Origin: Gyrodactylus bullatarudis
Taxonomy: Eukaryota; Platyhelminthes; Monogenea; Gyrodactylidea; Gyrodactylidae
Length of the DNA stretch: 59,248 bases
Direction of reading: 5' to 3'
NCBI GenBank assembly: GCA_012064415.1
Contig: SSNU01000868.1
Coordinates: 8,731 to 67,978, forward strand
The position numbers and the translations under genes were made by a program. Every line of letters starts with the position of its first letter. The first letter of the stretch is position 1. Positions 11,102 through 23,040 of this stretch are shown piece after piece. Below the pieces are notes generated by a model, which did not search any database, had not been told where the DNA came from, and worked only from the letters and a program-made list of their open reading frames with translations.

Positions 11102-13656
11102 AACGATCAGGTCATAATTATGAGAGAGATGTCTTTACTGGTGATGATGAATTCATAATATCGATAACAATCATACTTTTTAATATCAGGAATAAATAAA
11201 TGTGCATTTGAATCAAAGTCGTCTCCTGATTGGTTGATGATTCTCTCGGCCAATGAGATGATAGAATAGAGATTTTATTCTTCCCTTTCGAACCTGAGAC
11301 ATATAAAATGTATTGGTATATACATGCATACAAATTTTTTCCCATTCAATATTTTTCATTCATGTTGAATAACATTCCGATCCCTTATAATAATTATTAC
11401 ATTATCATTTGTATAAGTATAATAAAGTATATATGCTTTTTAATGGTAAACTGGTAGGAATATCTTTTTATTCTCTCTAATATAAAAAGGTCTATGTGTA
11501 GGTTATTTATTATAATGTCCTGTAAATAATAATAAATGGAAAGAAATATTTTACATTAGGAAACGTATATCCCTGTTAATGACATGGAAAACCATTCAAA
11601 CCCCTATATCTATCATGTTATTTTACACTGTAGTCTTAATTGTATTCAGATTAATTACTCTGATTCCATGGAAGTTCTTGGGTTCTTCAGGATAGTTCAG
11701 ATCCGAAAAGATACCGATAATAAAATTATTAAAACAAGTATTAGCTAGTAATTGGCTATTGAATTAACTTATTGGATAAATAAAAAACACTGTTTCTTGT
11801 TTTCAAACAGGTTTGTTTGAATAAATGAATTTGATGAAACTTGCTAAGGAGCAATTATTGTTGATTTATGCTGGAGGATAAAAGTAAATTTCTGGTATCC
11901 CTCCTTTTCCTCTTGTCATAATTATTAGGGAAAAGTGAAGAAATTGAAAGCTAAAAAAGGAGTTTCTTGGTTATGTCTACAAGGGTAAACAGAAGTTATA
12001 TTTCTTCCCATAAATTTTCATTCTCATGACGATGGGAACATAAATCTTTTTGCTTCATGAGAATTTTCTTTCTTTTGGGTTTTTAGATCAATCTTAACCA
12101 GATATACTGCCCCTCCACCCTCTGGGACATGAAATAAAAGGGAAATCTATTTGGTTACCTCAACAATGGAGATTTAACATTTTTTGAACTTCACTTACCA
12201 GATTCGACTCAAAATATTGCTCAGAATTGCTGTTTGGTGGAGATATAAAGTTATAATTTTCATCCCACAATAGAGTTGGTCCCATATCCTCACTCATAAG
12301 TGTGGATACGTTTAATTAGAGCCAAAAGTGCTAAAAGCTACAATGAAGATGGCAGAATTACAAGACCTAAAAATTCTTAATCTACGATTTTTGTTTATTC
12401 ATGAAGTGAAATAGATTTTCAAAAAATAGGGACCCAGTCTATTCCACAATTAAAAATGATTGAAACATTAAAATGAGTCAAACTTGAGACAAAATTGAAG
12501 ACATTTTCAGTGAAATTTAGATTCCAGATTCTTCTTTACAGTTTTCTCTATTAATAGATGAATGTTGGAAAGGAATTGTTTTCCATTAGAAACGAGGAAT
12601 GAAATTTTACGAACGATGACGAATTGGACAATTTTTTTTGAGTAAAATAAATTTTCTCACCAAGAATACAGTTTATTTATCTTTTGAGTTGAAAAGTAAA
12701 CTGCCCATTAAATAGGCAAAAAAATGTTTAGAGGGAGGGGGTTGATTCGTTTTCAACGGAAAAGACATCGACGTACAAATTTTTTTCCAGTATGGGAGAA
12801 TTTAAAAATGGAAAATTATTCTGCTTTCCTAATTCGTTGAATAATAGAAATTTGCATAAAATCTTCTCTTTTCTAAGCTAGAATCGAAAAGTTTCTCCTC
12901 ATATTCAAAATATACTCAAATATAAAATGCAGAATGAAATTGTCCTGAAAATATCGTTGGACTCGTATGAGAATCGGTTTCAAGATGATAGATTTTTGTG
13001 TTAAATAGAAAATCCGTTTTATCCATGTGTAACAGATATTCATTTATTTAAAACCATACTTTTAGTTTAAAAGATATTTGCTGGAGAAATGAGAATTTGG
13101 CAAACCTTTTATAAGTGGATGTGCCAATTACAGGAACTCAGGAAACTCTCGTCTTGCTTTTGGATTTCCTGATGTTTTGAATTATATTTTGAAACTCTAT
13201 CATTAAAAACACTCGAATTTTCTACATATTTATTTTATTTATCTAAATTTATTCAATAAAATGCTGTAATTTCAAAAAAAACCCTAGTAAAAGAAGGGCT
13301 TATTCAAGGCTTAATCTTGTTTCATTTTCTCTACTTTTACGTTATCTCAAATAGTAAGTCTTAATAAACAAAACAGTTTCAATCCCTTATCAGATTTCAT
13401 TTTATTTTTACTTCCTACAACCGAACTAAGGAAATTTCACATTCAAGGACTAACAGATGATGTAAAGCTGATCACTGATCAGTGATTTCGTTATTTTATC
13501 ATGTCCGTGAGATATTGTGGGAAAAATAAAAAATGAAATAATGCAGAATGACTTTCACGCTTTAAAAGTATTCAAAACACAATCTGAGTACTAAATTTTA
13601 TCAGAAAAGTAAGTACTCTCGTGAGTTGTTCGGAGAAAGAAAAATTTCACTTATCT
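11102..13656. other. Intergenic upstream of the Kekkon-like gene
   Basis: Contains the gene's presumed 5' untranslated region and promoter (not resolved) and a family F fragment on the minus strand at 11685-11745. A patch at 13585-13645 is repeated at 44590-44645 (shared CTCGTGAGTTGTTCGGAGAA). No other gene is supported. Confidence 0.35.
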
Positions 13657-13664
13657 GTGATCAC

Positions 13665-14201
13665 TAGGGCCTCAAAAAAGTACTATTTGGTCTATTTTTA
13701 CTCTAGACAAAGGACTGGCTTCTAAAGGAGAAATCTGCTTAAGCTGGTACTATTTCTGTACTAAATTGTTGCTCAGGTACTTTATTGTACTATTTTTCAA
13801 ATTTAATCTCAGAATATAGTATTCCTCAACTAGCTACCAATCACAATTTTCGATGAATTGATAGCTATATTCCTGATATCGAGCTTTCATCATCTAAGAA
13901 AATAGCATCTAGCTCGTAGCTTTTTGTTGGATAATATTTCTTCATGAATTTCAAATTTCAACAACAAGGATATACAATGTATGTATTTTGTAAAATATGT
14001 ACAAGAACGGTCATTTTCTATCATGGAAAAAAATTTGAACAAAAATCAGAAATTTTGTTGACAAAAGATGGACTAAAAATTCTGCAACAATTTACGGAAT
14101 ATTTTTTTACTCAAAATCCCTTAAATTTTCTTGAAAGTACTTTTCTCTACTTATTTTTCAGTTTATTTTTCATCTTTTCTCGTACTATTTTTGAGGCCCT
14201 A
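13665..14201. mobile_element. Non-autonomous hAT-type miniature element with palindromic 8-bp target duplication
   Basis: Ends are TAGGGCCTCAAAAA and TTTTTGAGGCCCTA, a 14-bp perfect terminal inverted repeat. Both sides carry GTGATCAC (13657-13664 and 14202-14209), an 8-bp target duplication matching the hAT pattern nTnnnnAn. The 537-bp interior encodes no transposase; a 99-codon open frame that starts inside and runs past the right end is incidental. The left flank belongs to a repeat also present near 44600. The right flank (from 14210) is a fragment of family B, so the element landed in older repeat DNA. Confidence 0.8.
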
Positions 14202-14209
14202 GTGATCAC

Positions 14210-14470
14210 ATATTTGAATTCTACGGGTATCGTTGGTTATTAGATAAGAGTTTCTTTCTTTTTCTTCAAAAAAACGTTTATTATATTTTCTTGAATTTTT
14301 CAAAAACAAGTAATCTTCAAATTATCATAGCGCTTCAATAATTTGTTGCTGCTGAATAACTCATAAGTCATTTAAAAGATTATTGGTCTTTCAGAAAAGC
14401 GGTAAGCGATGAGAAAAGTACAATGTTCCGCGGAAGGTTACAATGGCTACGTAAGTGTTAAACTAAAAAG
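14210..14470 (+). repeat. Family B fragment, degenerate
   Basis: Begins ATATTTGAATTCTACGGGTA, matching the middle of the better family B copies at 51356 and 56663 (ATATTTGAATTCTACAGGCA). It then continues with a run of CAAAAAAACG-type sequence and decays. The left half of the element is absent, cut off at the hAT insertion site. Confidence 0.45.
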
Positions 14471-14587
14471 AATGAGTAGTTCGCTTTATTGATTCAAAAC
14501 CTGTTGGTTGCTAAAAAAAAGATTTGAATTTTCAACGAGTTAACATAAGCTCTAATTGATCCTTACAAGATTAATGAATCAGTTTAA

Positions 14588-14754
14588 CCTTTTCATACCC
14601 AAAGGATATATATGTCCGCAGAAAGTTTTTATTGAATTTTTTAGGGAAAAATATTCTTGTAAATTTAAGAATCATACATAATCGGGCAAATATTTAGGAC
14701 ATTTGCCCCCTCTTTGGTTCTATCTGGTCTAACAATCAAATAGGTACGAGTGGG
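14588..14754. mobile_element. Possible TTAA-flanked miniature element
   Basis: TTAA at 14584-14587 and 14755-14758 bracket 167 bp. The ends are imperfect inverted repeats (CCTTTTCATACC against CCCACTCGTACC). A GGATATATATGTCC motif close to one end recalls the GGACATATATGTCC of the element at 18940. A piggyBac-like origin is plausible but the inverted repeat is weak. Confidence 0.4.
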
Positions 14755-15297
14755 TTAAAAGCCTTGTTTACCCTTGAATTTAGATCACACATTTAATCTA
14801 CTGATAATTATCTGCATTTCCATCAAATGGGTTCTTCCCCACTATAAACCAATTTCTGGATAATGACTGATCAATTATTCCTTACAGGGAAATAGAAAGC
14901 ACATTACAGACATTAGTAAAGTAACTAAACATTAGGCAAAATGTCTTGTAAAAAAATTAAAAACTGGTGTTGCATTCTGTTTATCGCCATCAACATCCAG
15001 TTGGACAGAAGGAAAATGTGTTAAAACTCGTATGGTTCCTGATCCTATTGATAAAATTCTTTTCTCAAGCCCTAGTTGATCTATAACGATACAGTTCTGA
15101 AAAACTATAAAGATTAGATATTGTGATTAAGTCAACCAAGAATACGATCCCATTAGATTTTGACAGTATGCTCGTCAGGTTTTAATAATGGAATTCTGAA
15201 AATTTAAAGATTTTACTGAGTAGATTTTAGAAAATTCTTTTTGAAAAATAAGAGTTTATATTGGATAAATATCAAATTCGAATAATTTTCAAGATCT

Positions 15298-15877
15298 AAA
15301 CCTAATTGACATGAAGATGAGAATTTACTAATTTTACAAAAGACACAATATTTTTCTTCAAATTCAAAGAAAAAAAGGATTTTTTGAATTCTAAAAAAAT
15401 GATTTGAAGCAGTTAAGGGATGTTATTGAACGAAAAATTAGAAATCATCTGCAGAGGTTCACTGAAGTTCGTCATTACTGTGGGAAATCGAACCATTAGA
15501 ATTTTTCGATTATCATGAAGGCAAATTATCCAAAATCTGGAAGTTTAACTTTTTCTCGGAAACAGTAAGTTCTTCGCTTTTTCTATGTCCAAATTCGAAT
15601 TCTTTGTCTAATTTTGATCCCAACTATCAGTATTTAACTGCTTCAAATCATTCAAATCGATAAAAATTTTGGGTTCAAAAGTTGAAAAAGTGGAAATTTG
15701 ATGCATTTTCGTAATTCGAAAAACGGCCTAATTTTGGGTCAGATTGAATTTATTTCGCAATTTTTTCGAATAACCACATCTTATTAGCTCATTCCGTTTT
15801 AGAAATAAAAAAATAATTTTTTTCTTTGAATTTGAAGAAAAATATTCTGTTTATTGTAAAAATAGTAAATTATCATC
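15298..15877. repeat. Foldback element family A, copy 1 (shortened)
   Basis: The left end reads AACCTAATTGACATGAAGAT, then GAGAATTTAC. The right end has the reverse complement of the same arm (AGTAAATTATCATC). Arms pair over about 100-250 bp with gaps. The centre holds the ATTACTGTGGGAAATCGAAC block also seen in the other A copies. The right end lacks the last 15 or so bases of the consensus and abuts the gag-like relic. No coding capacity. Confidence 0.6.
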
Positions 15878-15880
15878 TGT

Positions 15881-16296
15881 GTAGAATCGAAGGCAATTGC
15901 AGTAGCATTATCGGCTAGAGCTTGCGACAGAATGTCTTTCAAGATAGCCTTGGAACTGTTCTTGCTTTTATAAATTGCTGCTTTTAGCAGATGTTTGCGA
16001 ACTTTATCGCTATTGATGCCTCTTAACACCCAGAAATCCTCCGTCAACTCCAACCATTCCTCGACATTGTCTAATAGAATGGGTGCGTTGTCCAAAGTTG
16101 ACTGAGATATTGTTGCGTGGTCACCATATGTAGAATCGAAGGTCTTTCCATCGATAATATTATAATATCAGAGTCTTTGACAGCTGAGGTGCTTGCGACT
16201 AAGACTGTCTGCATTAGCTATCAGAACCGATCCTTGCGGAATCGTATCCTCCAAATAACTCAGTCTATCTGAACTAGTAAGAGAAGACTTGATCAT
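15881..16296 (-). pseudogene. Gag-like open frame with one internal stop, cut by a foldback element
   Basis: From ATG at 16296 the frame encodes about 42 residues, a TGA at 16170-16168, then about 95 more residues in the same frame. These include DNVEEWLELTEDFWVLRGI and a helical, lysine-rich stretch KVRKHLLKAAI. The frame is then lost in family A foldback sequence. Codon composition differs from the surrounding AT-rich DNA. The helical, charged, cysteine-poor character suggests a retrotransposon Gag capsid region, but no zinc knuckle is visible and the assignment is tentative. Upstream on the minus strand are a TATA-like ATTTATA complement (about 16369-16375) and an AATAAA (about 16313), spaced as in a compact LTR. 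TTCGATTCTACA-type sequence occurs at both edges. Confidence 0.35.
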
Positions 16297-16375
16297 AGTA
16301 AGAAATATTTATTCTAGTCTATGAAAACTAAGAGAAAATCTCTGCCTGACTCCATTGTCCTTGGACAATTTATAG

Positions 16376-18689
16376 TTTATTAACGACATCCAATTCAGCA
16401 ATCACATATTAAGCATTCGTTTGATGCATGGGATTGTGGACAGACATGTACATTGTAATTTTGCAACCAGGCTACTATTTACGTATTACGTAAACAGCTA
16501 ATCTTTACACATCTTCATTTCTTAGTTTCATTTTTGTATATTGCTTGGTATTCTGAAATTACCAAAATTGAATTCCTGAAATATGTGATTTATTACGGGG
16601 AAAAAGGGTGTTTTGAAAGAATATCGGATTTTGATTATTTATAAAACTTTTAAACTGGAATTTTACTGGCATGAAACCTTCCATCGCCTTTTACAAATCC
16701 TAGAAATACACAAAGAATGAATCTCTTGGCAATTTTTTCATCAATAATAAAATAATCATGCCATGAGCTAAATGAATAATATAAGTAATACAATACACTT
16801 ATTTAAGGAAATGTTTAGATTCTACTGTCTTCTCAAGATGCATTACCAATTGTTTATTGAAGTGTTATGATAATCTGAGCAAGAAAAACGAGGAGAAGTA
16901 AAACGTCTTAATACACAACTATTGAGAGAGTGTAAACAGAGTTTATCATGTTGATCACTTTCTTCCTTTACGATCGATTTAGCAGGTAAGTGATCATGAT
17001 TATATTAGATTAGTTTTATTCTTGGAACATTTGTTACCGATTAGTTCTGGTAATTTAAGATCTCAAACATGATCTATTTAAATAGCGCAAATGACCCTCT
17101 CTATATAGAGCTAGTTTTGACATGAAGACTGAGAATTTACAAAAAAAGCAATATTTTTCTCTGGATAGTCAGTAACACAAATATTTTCTGAATATTGTAA
17201 TAATAGGGAATTGATGAAATAGAAAAAAATTCAATCTGACAAAAATTTCGCGAGTTTTTGAATTCCAACAATATTAACACATCTAATATGGAAAAATAAC
17301 AGTCGTAGTAAATAGAGATTTGTCAATGAAAATATTTTAGACATACATAATATTCGAAAAGTTTTTTACGCTCTTGATCTTAACTGAGGTAGATTTCTTA
17401 ATAGGCATAAAATGGAGAATTTTCCAAAAAATAGATAAATTTTCAACTTTGACTTGAAAGAGTCAAGGGAATGTTTTCATCTTCATCTTTTGTTAAGAAT
17501 TCATTTCTGAACAAGATGATGTCATTTCTGTCTTTCTATCTCATTCAAGTTTTTCACTATTGAAAGGCAAAGCACTTCCAGTTGGATTTTCAGTTTTTAC
17601 CGAATTACTCGAAAACTCTATTTTTTAAGAAGCACAAATCTGAAATCAGCGAAAAATTCTCTATAAAAGTGGAAAATATCATTGAGTAGAAAAAAATAAA
17701 GTCCGATTTGTGTAAATCATCTTCATACGGCTAGAGGAAAAATGATAAAGAACTCCACAAGATGCGAATGAAAACCAAAGATAATGAAGTTATCCTGTAT
17801 TATATTTGAGGAAACTTGAAAACCCATCAATTGCTAAGTCATAGATTACCACAATTCACTAGAATGTTATCAACACTCACTGGTTTTCCAAATTCATATA
17901 CGAAACAATGAAATATTTCTGACAAGCACATAAAAAACATTTAATAAAATATTAATAAAGGTAGATTTAATTGGATTATAGCCAACATTATCCAAAGCCT
18001 CTTCTAGACAGTCAAATACCTTCTTTAGTGGATGAGACGCTTTTAATCTGAAATATCTTGAATTTAATCTAAAAACCTCAGTATTTCTATTTTCTCCTCG
18101 TGTTTGATTGATTTGGAAGGCTATCATTTGAAATTGATGCATGCCTCGAGATGTTATGTTGATAATGTCTGAAATTTTGGCTAAGTGCAAGACAACCGCA
18201 GTTGGTTTGATTGCAAAACCCAGTGAAAAATGTCATACAGATCTTTTTTTCTGTAAAAAAGAAGGGGTACTTTACTTGTGGCTTCAAACACGTAGGCAGA
18301 ATACACTTGTCGAGAAAAATATCTCTTACGTCTGAGATAAAAACTGCACTTTAATTATTACATTTTTGCAAATCTTTTCAGTAGTTGTAAGGCTTTCCTC
18401 TCATGATTTATTTAGTGGTACATCACGGAGAAAGTTTTGATTTTGACTCTATATCAGTGGAAATATTCACTTCTTAGAGGATTTGTCATTTATACATTAG
18501 ATAATGGAACATTATAATTATCAATCCTCTGATTGGATTAACAAGAATCGAGAAAATTCCTCGGGGAGGAGGGTAGGCTTTTTGACGGAGAAAGGGATGA
18601 TTTTGAACTGACGGCTATTTTATCCCAATTATTTTTATTCTACAGTAAATCTAGTCAAAACTCAAATGACTAACTCAGATAGAAACCTG
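16376..18689. other. Intergenic with decayed family A sequence
   Basis: Positions 17110-17300 resemble a worn family A arm (TGACATGAAGACTGAGAATTTAC and following). Minus-strand open frames of up to 98 codons near 17.9-18.2 kb show no recognisable domain. Confidence 0.3.
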
Positions 18690-18835
18690 CATTAAATTTC
18701 GATTTGGCGCAAGACTCCGAAATTTTTAAACTTTGAGCTGAAAATCTTTATTGATATGAAAGTGACAGAGTGGGTAAAAGGAGTTTCATAGGATCAGAAT
18801 CAGACATTGAAATCAATTATACTAAATTCGATCAA
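18690..18835 (+). repeat. Family D fragment
   Basis: Matches the second half of the family D copy at 8337, including TTTGAGCTGAAAATCTTTAT-type sequence and a GATATGAAAGTGACAGAGTG block. Confidence 0.4.
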
Positions 18836-18939
18836 ATGCTTCACCTGAATTTTGATTTCTAGATCAATTTCACAACAAGTACAAAAAATGAGATTTTAAC
18901 GCCAAATCGAAAAATTAAATTAAACAGTATTTTATTTAA

Positions 18940-19154
18940 CCCTTTCGGTGCTGATGGACATATATGTCCATTTTCCAATTTTTTTGAACCTTCATAACTC
19001 TACCAGTTTGATAGGTTTCTGAATCAATTAAAGTTTAAATTGATGCCCACAATGTGAACATACATTAGTATGTTTTTGGCCAAATAACTTGGTATCTTCA
19101 TAGCTAAATCTTGGTTTTTATAAAAATTGTGAAATAGTCTCGGCACCGAAAGGG
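18940..19154. mobile_element. TTAA-flanked piggyBac-like miniature element, intact ends
   Basis: A 215-bp element bounded by TTAA on both sides (18936-18939, 19155-19158). Terminal inverted repeats read CCCTTTCGGTGCTGA and, at the other end, the complement of CCCTTTCGGTGCCGA, with one mismatch. Next to the left end is the palindrome GGACATATATGTCC. TTAA duplication with CCC-starting ends is characteristic of the piggyBac superfamily. No coding sequence. A truncated relative is at 8153-8336, and an end-only match (TTAACCCTTTCAGTACC) is at about 23943. Confidence 0.75.
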
Positions 19155-19158
19155 TTAA

Positions 19159-19806
19159 AGCTATTTTTCCTAACCATGTTCAAAATTTTCTGAAGAAGTT
19201 AAGCTGTGTTTGATTCTGAAGGAATTAGCTCTTCTATTCTTTCTTATGTTTAGAATTTGTTTGTTTTGTAAGATAATAGAGAAATATGAAGACACAGAGT
19301 TCAAGTAATGATCTGCTTCCTTTTTTTGAAATTCATGGATCATCTTGTCTTGCAAAGAAATAAACAATGGTAGATTGGAACTACATCTTCCGATTATTAA
19401 ACTCTTATTAATCCTATATAGTAGTACAATTCATCTACATTTATTTATATTCAATTAATATTTAATGTCCTGCAGAAATTACAGCATCTATTTTTTTCAT
19501 CTTGATCTCGCCAAGAATTTGATTCTCTACTCTGGATCTCAGTGAGACATGGAACTATTCTGAAAATTTTCTTTGCATTTGTCGAAACCAAGATATTCTT
19601 CAACAGAATTGAAGAAAAGAACATAAAATTTAGGAATCAAATTGAAGATGAAAGTGTATTTTGAGATCTAATGATCCGTCATTAAAAATTTTGGAGACCT
19701 TGAAAATGGTGAGAAAATTAGATCTGGAGACAAGGAGCTGAAAGAGTTCTGTTGAGTGAATCAAGGAAAATTATTTGCTCATTAATCTTTTAGAGTAAAT
19801 TTTTAG
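19159..19806. other. Intergenic, nothing recognised
   Basis: No open frame, inverted repeat or family member that I can support. Confidence 0.3.
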
Positions 19807-19996
19807 AATCACTATAATTTTATTTGATGATCGAAAGAGGTATTTTTCTCAACAAGAAATACAAGCCCCCTCTCCATCACGAAAAAGAAATCTGTCGACA
19901 TCACCTAAGCAACAAAAAAGAAAGGGGAAACAGAGAAGACGATTACCAACTAGTAATCAGACAATAGATGTATTCCTCACAGCCCCAAGAGTATGA
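19807..19996 (+). pseudogene. Possible terminal exon or C-terminal remnant, basic protein tail
   Basis: An open frame follows an acceptor-like TAAATTTTTAG and encodes about 63 residues ending in TGA at 19994-19996. The peptide is strongly basic (SPSRKRNLSTSPKQQKRKGK then QRRRLPTSNQTIDVFLTAPRV), with the look of a nuclear localisation segment. The NQTIDVFL stretch only loosely resembles a PCNA-interacting motif. No upstream exon was found, and an LTR-like promoter region follows at once. It may therefore be the end of a mobile-element polyprotein and not a host gene. I do not recognise the family. Confidence 0.25.
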
Positions 19997-19999
19997 GCA

Positions 20000-20173
20000 C
20001 ATTCAACCCCCATTGGTCAATCTTGGACGAATAATTGCTATTGGTCAGATTTTATAATGTTCCTTAATCTTGCATGTATATAAATGTATCTAAAGTCGGT
20101 GTTTGGTCTGAAGAGAACCGACGAAAATAAAGCTTTATTCACCAATAATCCTTCGTTCGTTCTTAACACTAGC
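20000..20173 (+). promoter_or_regulatory. LTR-like promoter module
   Basis: Two ATTGGTC (inverted CCAAT) boxes near 20009 and 20051 are followed by TATATAAA (20077-20084), AATAAA (20126-20131) and an ATG at 20174 opening a short frame (MTSSQQAQNIFEEIRQLL...). CCAAT, TATA and polyadenylation signal within about 120 bp is the compact order of an LTR. No second LTR, primer-binding site or polypurine tract could be identified. Confidence 0.25.
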
Positions 20174-20269
20174 ATGACTTCGAGTCAGCAAGCTCAAAAT
20201 ATTTTTGAGGAAATCAGGCAACTCTTGTCTTCAAAATTTTATTTGAGTTCTAAAATTTATTATTAAAAA

Positions 20270-21589
20270 ATAAAAGAATGATGAAACCCTGTTGCATTAT
20301 TAGTATCCATTTGTTTGAATTCCCAGACACTTTGAGATAAAATTAAGCTTCGGGAAATTCCTGTAAAAATTATTTCTACATTAATTTACAGAAATCAATC
20401 ATTTTAAACAGATAGTATAGATAATTATAATTTGTTTATATATGCTCACCATTTGGAATTTGATGAATTTAGTACAAATAATTCACTTTTGGCAATATTT
20501 TTTCATTTTTGTAAGATATTGAACAATAATAAGGACTCAATACAGGACTTCTGAACTTGATCGCTTAGAAGAACTGGTTTTCTAGATACTTTTTAAACTT
20601 ATTTTTAGCTTATAAGAAATAATTTTGTAATAGAAAAATATGAAACATTAATCTACTCAATAAAATAACACCATGAAAAACGACATTTGATCCATGGAAG
20701 AAGTTATTCTAGTTATTTGCTACAAATCATTTACAGATTTTCAAAATTTCTGTAGAATAAAATCATTTGATATTATTCGAAATTTTTTTACAGAATCAGA
20801 AATTCTCCGAAGCTTAGATAGAAAGGTAACATCCTTGCAGCTAAAGGCGTGAAAAATTAAACTGACAACTGAATTTCTCTAATGTTTCCTCGTGATTTAC
20901 TCTGATAACTCAAATTATTAATAATAATTACTACTAGTCGTAATGATCGATTGGGATCAAATCGTCTTCTCTTCGTTTATGATTTATATAGGCGATATTG
21001 AATATAAATTAAGTGGAAAAAATACAATAATACTCTACAGGTCTACATACAGTGTATACAATAAGGATACATACTATATGGATCTTGAGTAAATCTTAGA
21101 CAGAAACCCCACCAACCTTCATCCATATTTTCTTCTAGTGTGTCTCTCAATTTTATTGATATTAAAAAATATATACACAAATATCTGATAAAGAGGTAAG
21201 TTTGACTAGCATAGGATCGTATGATTATCCTCCTCTCTTTTTATAATAATTTCCACTGTCTCTATTATTCTTTTTCATAATATTATTATTTTCAATTCAA
21301 TCACTAATCATTCATCATCTTTTACCCTCCATGAATCTTCATCTATCATACAAAAAGTACAGTACCAATATAGCGATACTCCTACTCTCTTTATTTTACT
21401 GGATGTCTATACAATATTCCAATCACGAATATAACTCAGAATGATGAAAACATTAATAAAATCAAATTTTGCAAATTGTTTTTCAACTTCCTCGGTAGAT
21501 CAAAAGGGTGCGATCTATCGAAAGAAATTAAAATTAACCAGAATAATACTGACATTTTATCAAAGCCTATATAAAGTCAGTTCTCTATG
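20270..21589. other. Intergenic, nothing recognised
   Basis: AT-rich, without supportable genes or paired repeats. Confidence 0.3.
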
Positions 21590-22050
21590 AATAAACCTAA
21601 TTGACATGAAGAGGAGAATTTACTATTTTAACGAAAGACTTGATATCTTTCACCTGATGGACAGAAAAATATTTCCATTCAACGACTTTGGATTTTGTTA
21701 GGTTACGCCAAAAATTTGTAGAGTCTTCATTAAATGTGATGAGTTCCTGGTTGAGTAGGTATTTCCTATTCCATTTCAGGTAGAAAACAAATAAATTGTA
21801 GAAATATAGAAAAATATTTCTGAAAAAGTTCAATTTGGCCAATTTCGAAAATTCCACAATATCACACTTCTTCAACCTTTGAGGACAAATTTTTTATCAA
21901 TTTCAAAGACTTAAAGCGAAACATTTGTTTAAACAGTTTCTCTCTTGAATTCTTTGCCTAGTTTTGATCCGAAATATCAGTATCGAATTACTTTAAGTAT
22001 TTGAAAAAGATATTTGAGCTCAAAGGTTAAAAAAGTGCGAAGAGATCTAA
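21590..22050 (+). repeat. Foldback family A, truncated copy
   Basis: Has the left terminus (AACCTAATTGACATGAAGAG, then GAGAATTTAC) and the central block (GAATTCTTTGCCTAGTTTTG, then ATCAGTAT and AAAAAGTG). The right arm is missing. The 92-codon minus-strand frame here is incidental. Confidence 0.5.
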
Positions 22051-22282
22051 GAGGCACCGGGCGTGAGGGAGTTGATTTTCTTTCATTAGAGAGATTCATC
22101 AAGGATTTGTCAGAATCAGGTTGTTGTTCTATTATGATTCATAATTTATGAATTGTACTTGGTCATCTGACGGTGATTGTCTTCACACACTTTCTTCATT
22201 CGAGAATACTAATATTGACCTGATTTTTAATAAATTTTATCGAGGTTATTATTCGTTAAAATAGTGAATTCTTCACGTCAAC

Positions 22283-22570
22283 TAAAGCTAGTTAATATAA
22301 AGATAGGAATTTATGATTTTTACAAATTTCTCTGTTTCTCATCAAGAATTCAAATTTCGCAAGGATTTTTGTGGAATCTAGATCACGAGGCCCACTTTCA
22401 CGATATGGAGAAATAAAATTTTTGAACGAATCAATTTTTATGGAAATTATAGCAAATTTGAAATTTCCCAATTTTTTGAACTTTGATTTGAAAAATTTCG
22501 CAGAATCTCAAGTGAGAAAGTGATCAAAAGTAAATTTTTCAAGATCACAATTAGACAAAGAAATCAAACA
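22283..22570 (+). repeat. Dispersed repeat family D, copy
   Basis: AAGCTAGTTAATATAAAGAT leads into ATGATTTTTACAAATTTCTC and a TCAAGAATTCAAATTTC block. It ends with GAGAAAGTGATCAAAAGT and AAGATCACAATTAGACAAAG, in the same order as at 8337 and 33331. Confidence 0.55.
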
Positions 22571-23004
22571 AGCCGACTCTGATTTTGAAAATCACCACCT
22601 CATCATCGTATGAGAATTGAATTGTGATTTCTAGATCATTCTCCTTACTTGAAAATCGATGAAATGTTGATGATTCAAGATCCCTGATACATGACGAATT
22701 TGTCAAAGTTTTATTGAGATAACTAGTTTTCTTGTTTAATTTTGATCCTAAAAAGCAACTTTTGATCAAAAGATTTTTGATTTGGCCCTACTTCGAGATT
22801 TGAAACATGTCAAAACCAGAGCATCAAAAACGACTATTGGCTTTAAAAATGATAATTTAAGGTTCCAAAGTTGCATTCCAATGATATAACTTACTAAAAT
22901 TAACAATTTTTAAACTATTATTTATTCTTATACTATTTCAACTTTTAAATAACTATTTTTAGTAACTTAAATTTTAAAATGTTGTGTTTAGTTAAAATCC
23001 ATAA

Positions 23005-23035
23005 TTCTGATTGGTCCTTGAAATCTCGTCCAATC
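23005..23035. promoter_or_regulatory. NF-Y/CCAAT-type inverted repeat
   Basis: ATTCTGATTGG at the left and CCAATCAGA at the right form a short inverted repeat of two CCAAT-box cores. It lies just upstream of the small open frame at 23041. TCTGATTGGT also occurs upstream of the innexin TATA box. Confidence 0.3.
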
Positions 23036-23040
23036 AGATT

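Noticed and set aside
13944..14243. 99-codon plus-strand open frame
   Set aside because: It crosses the right terminal repeat and the target duplication of the hAT miniature element and continues into a family B fragment. AT-driven composition, no domain.
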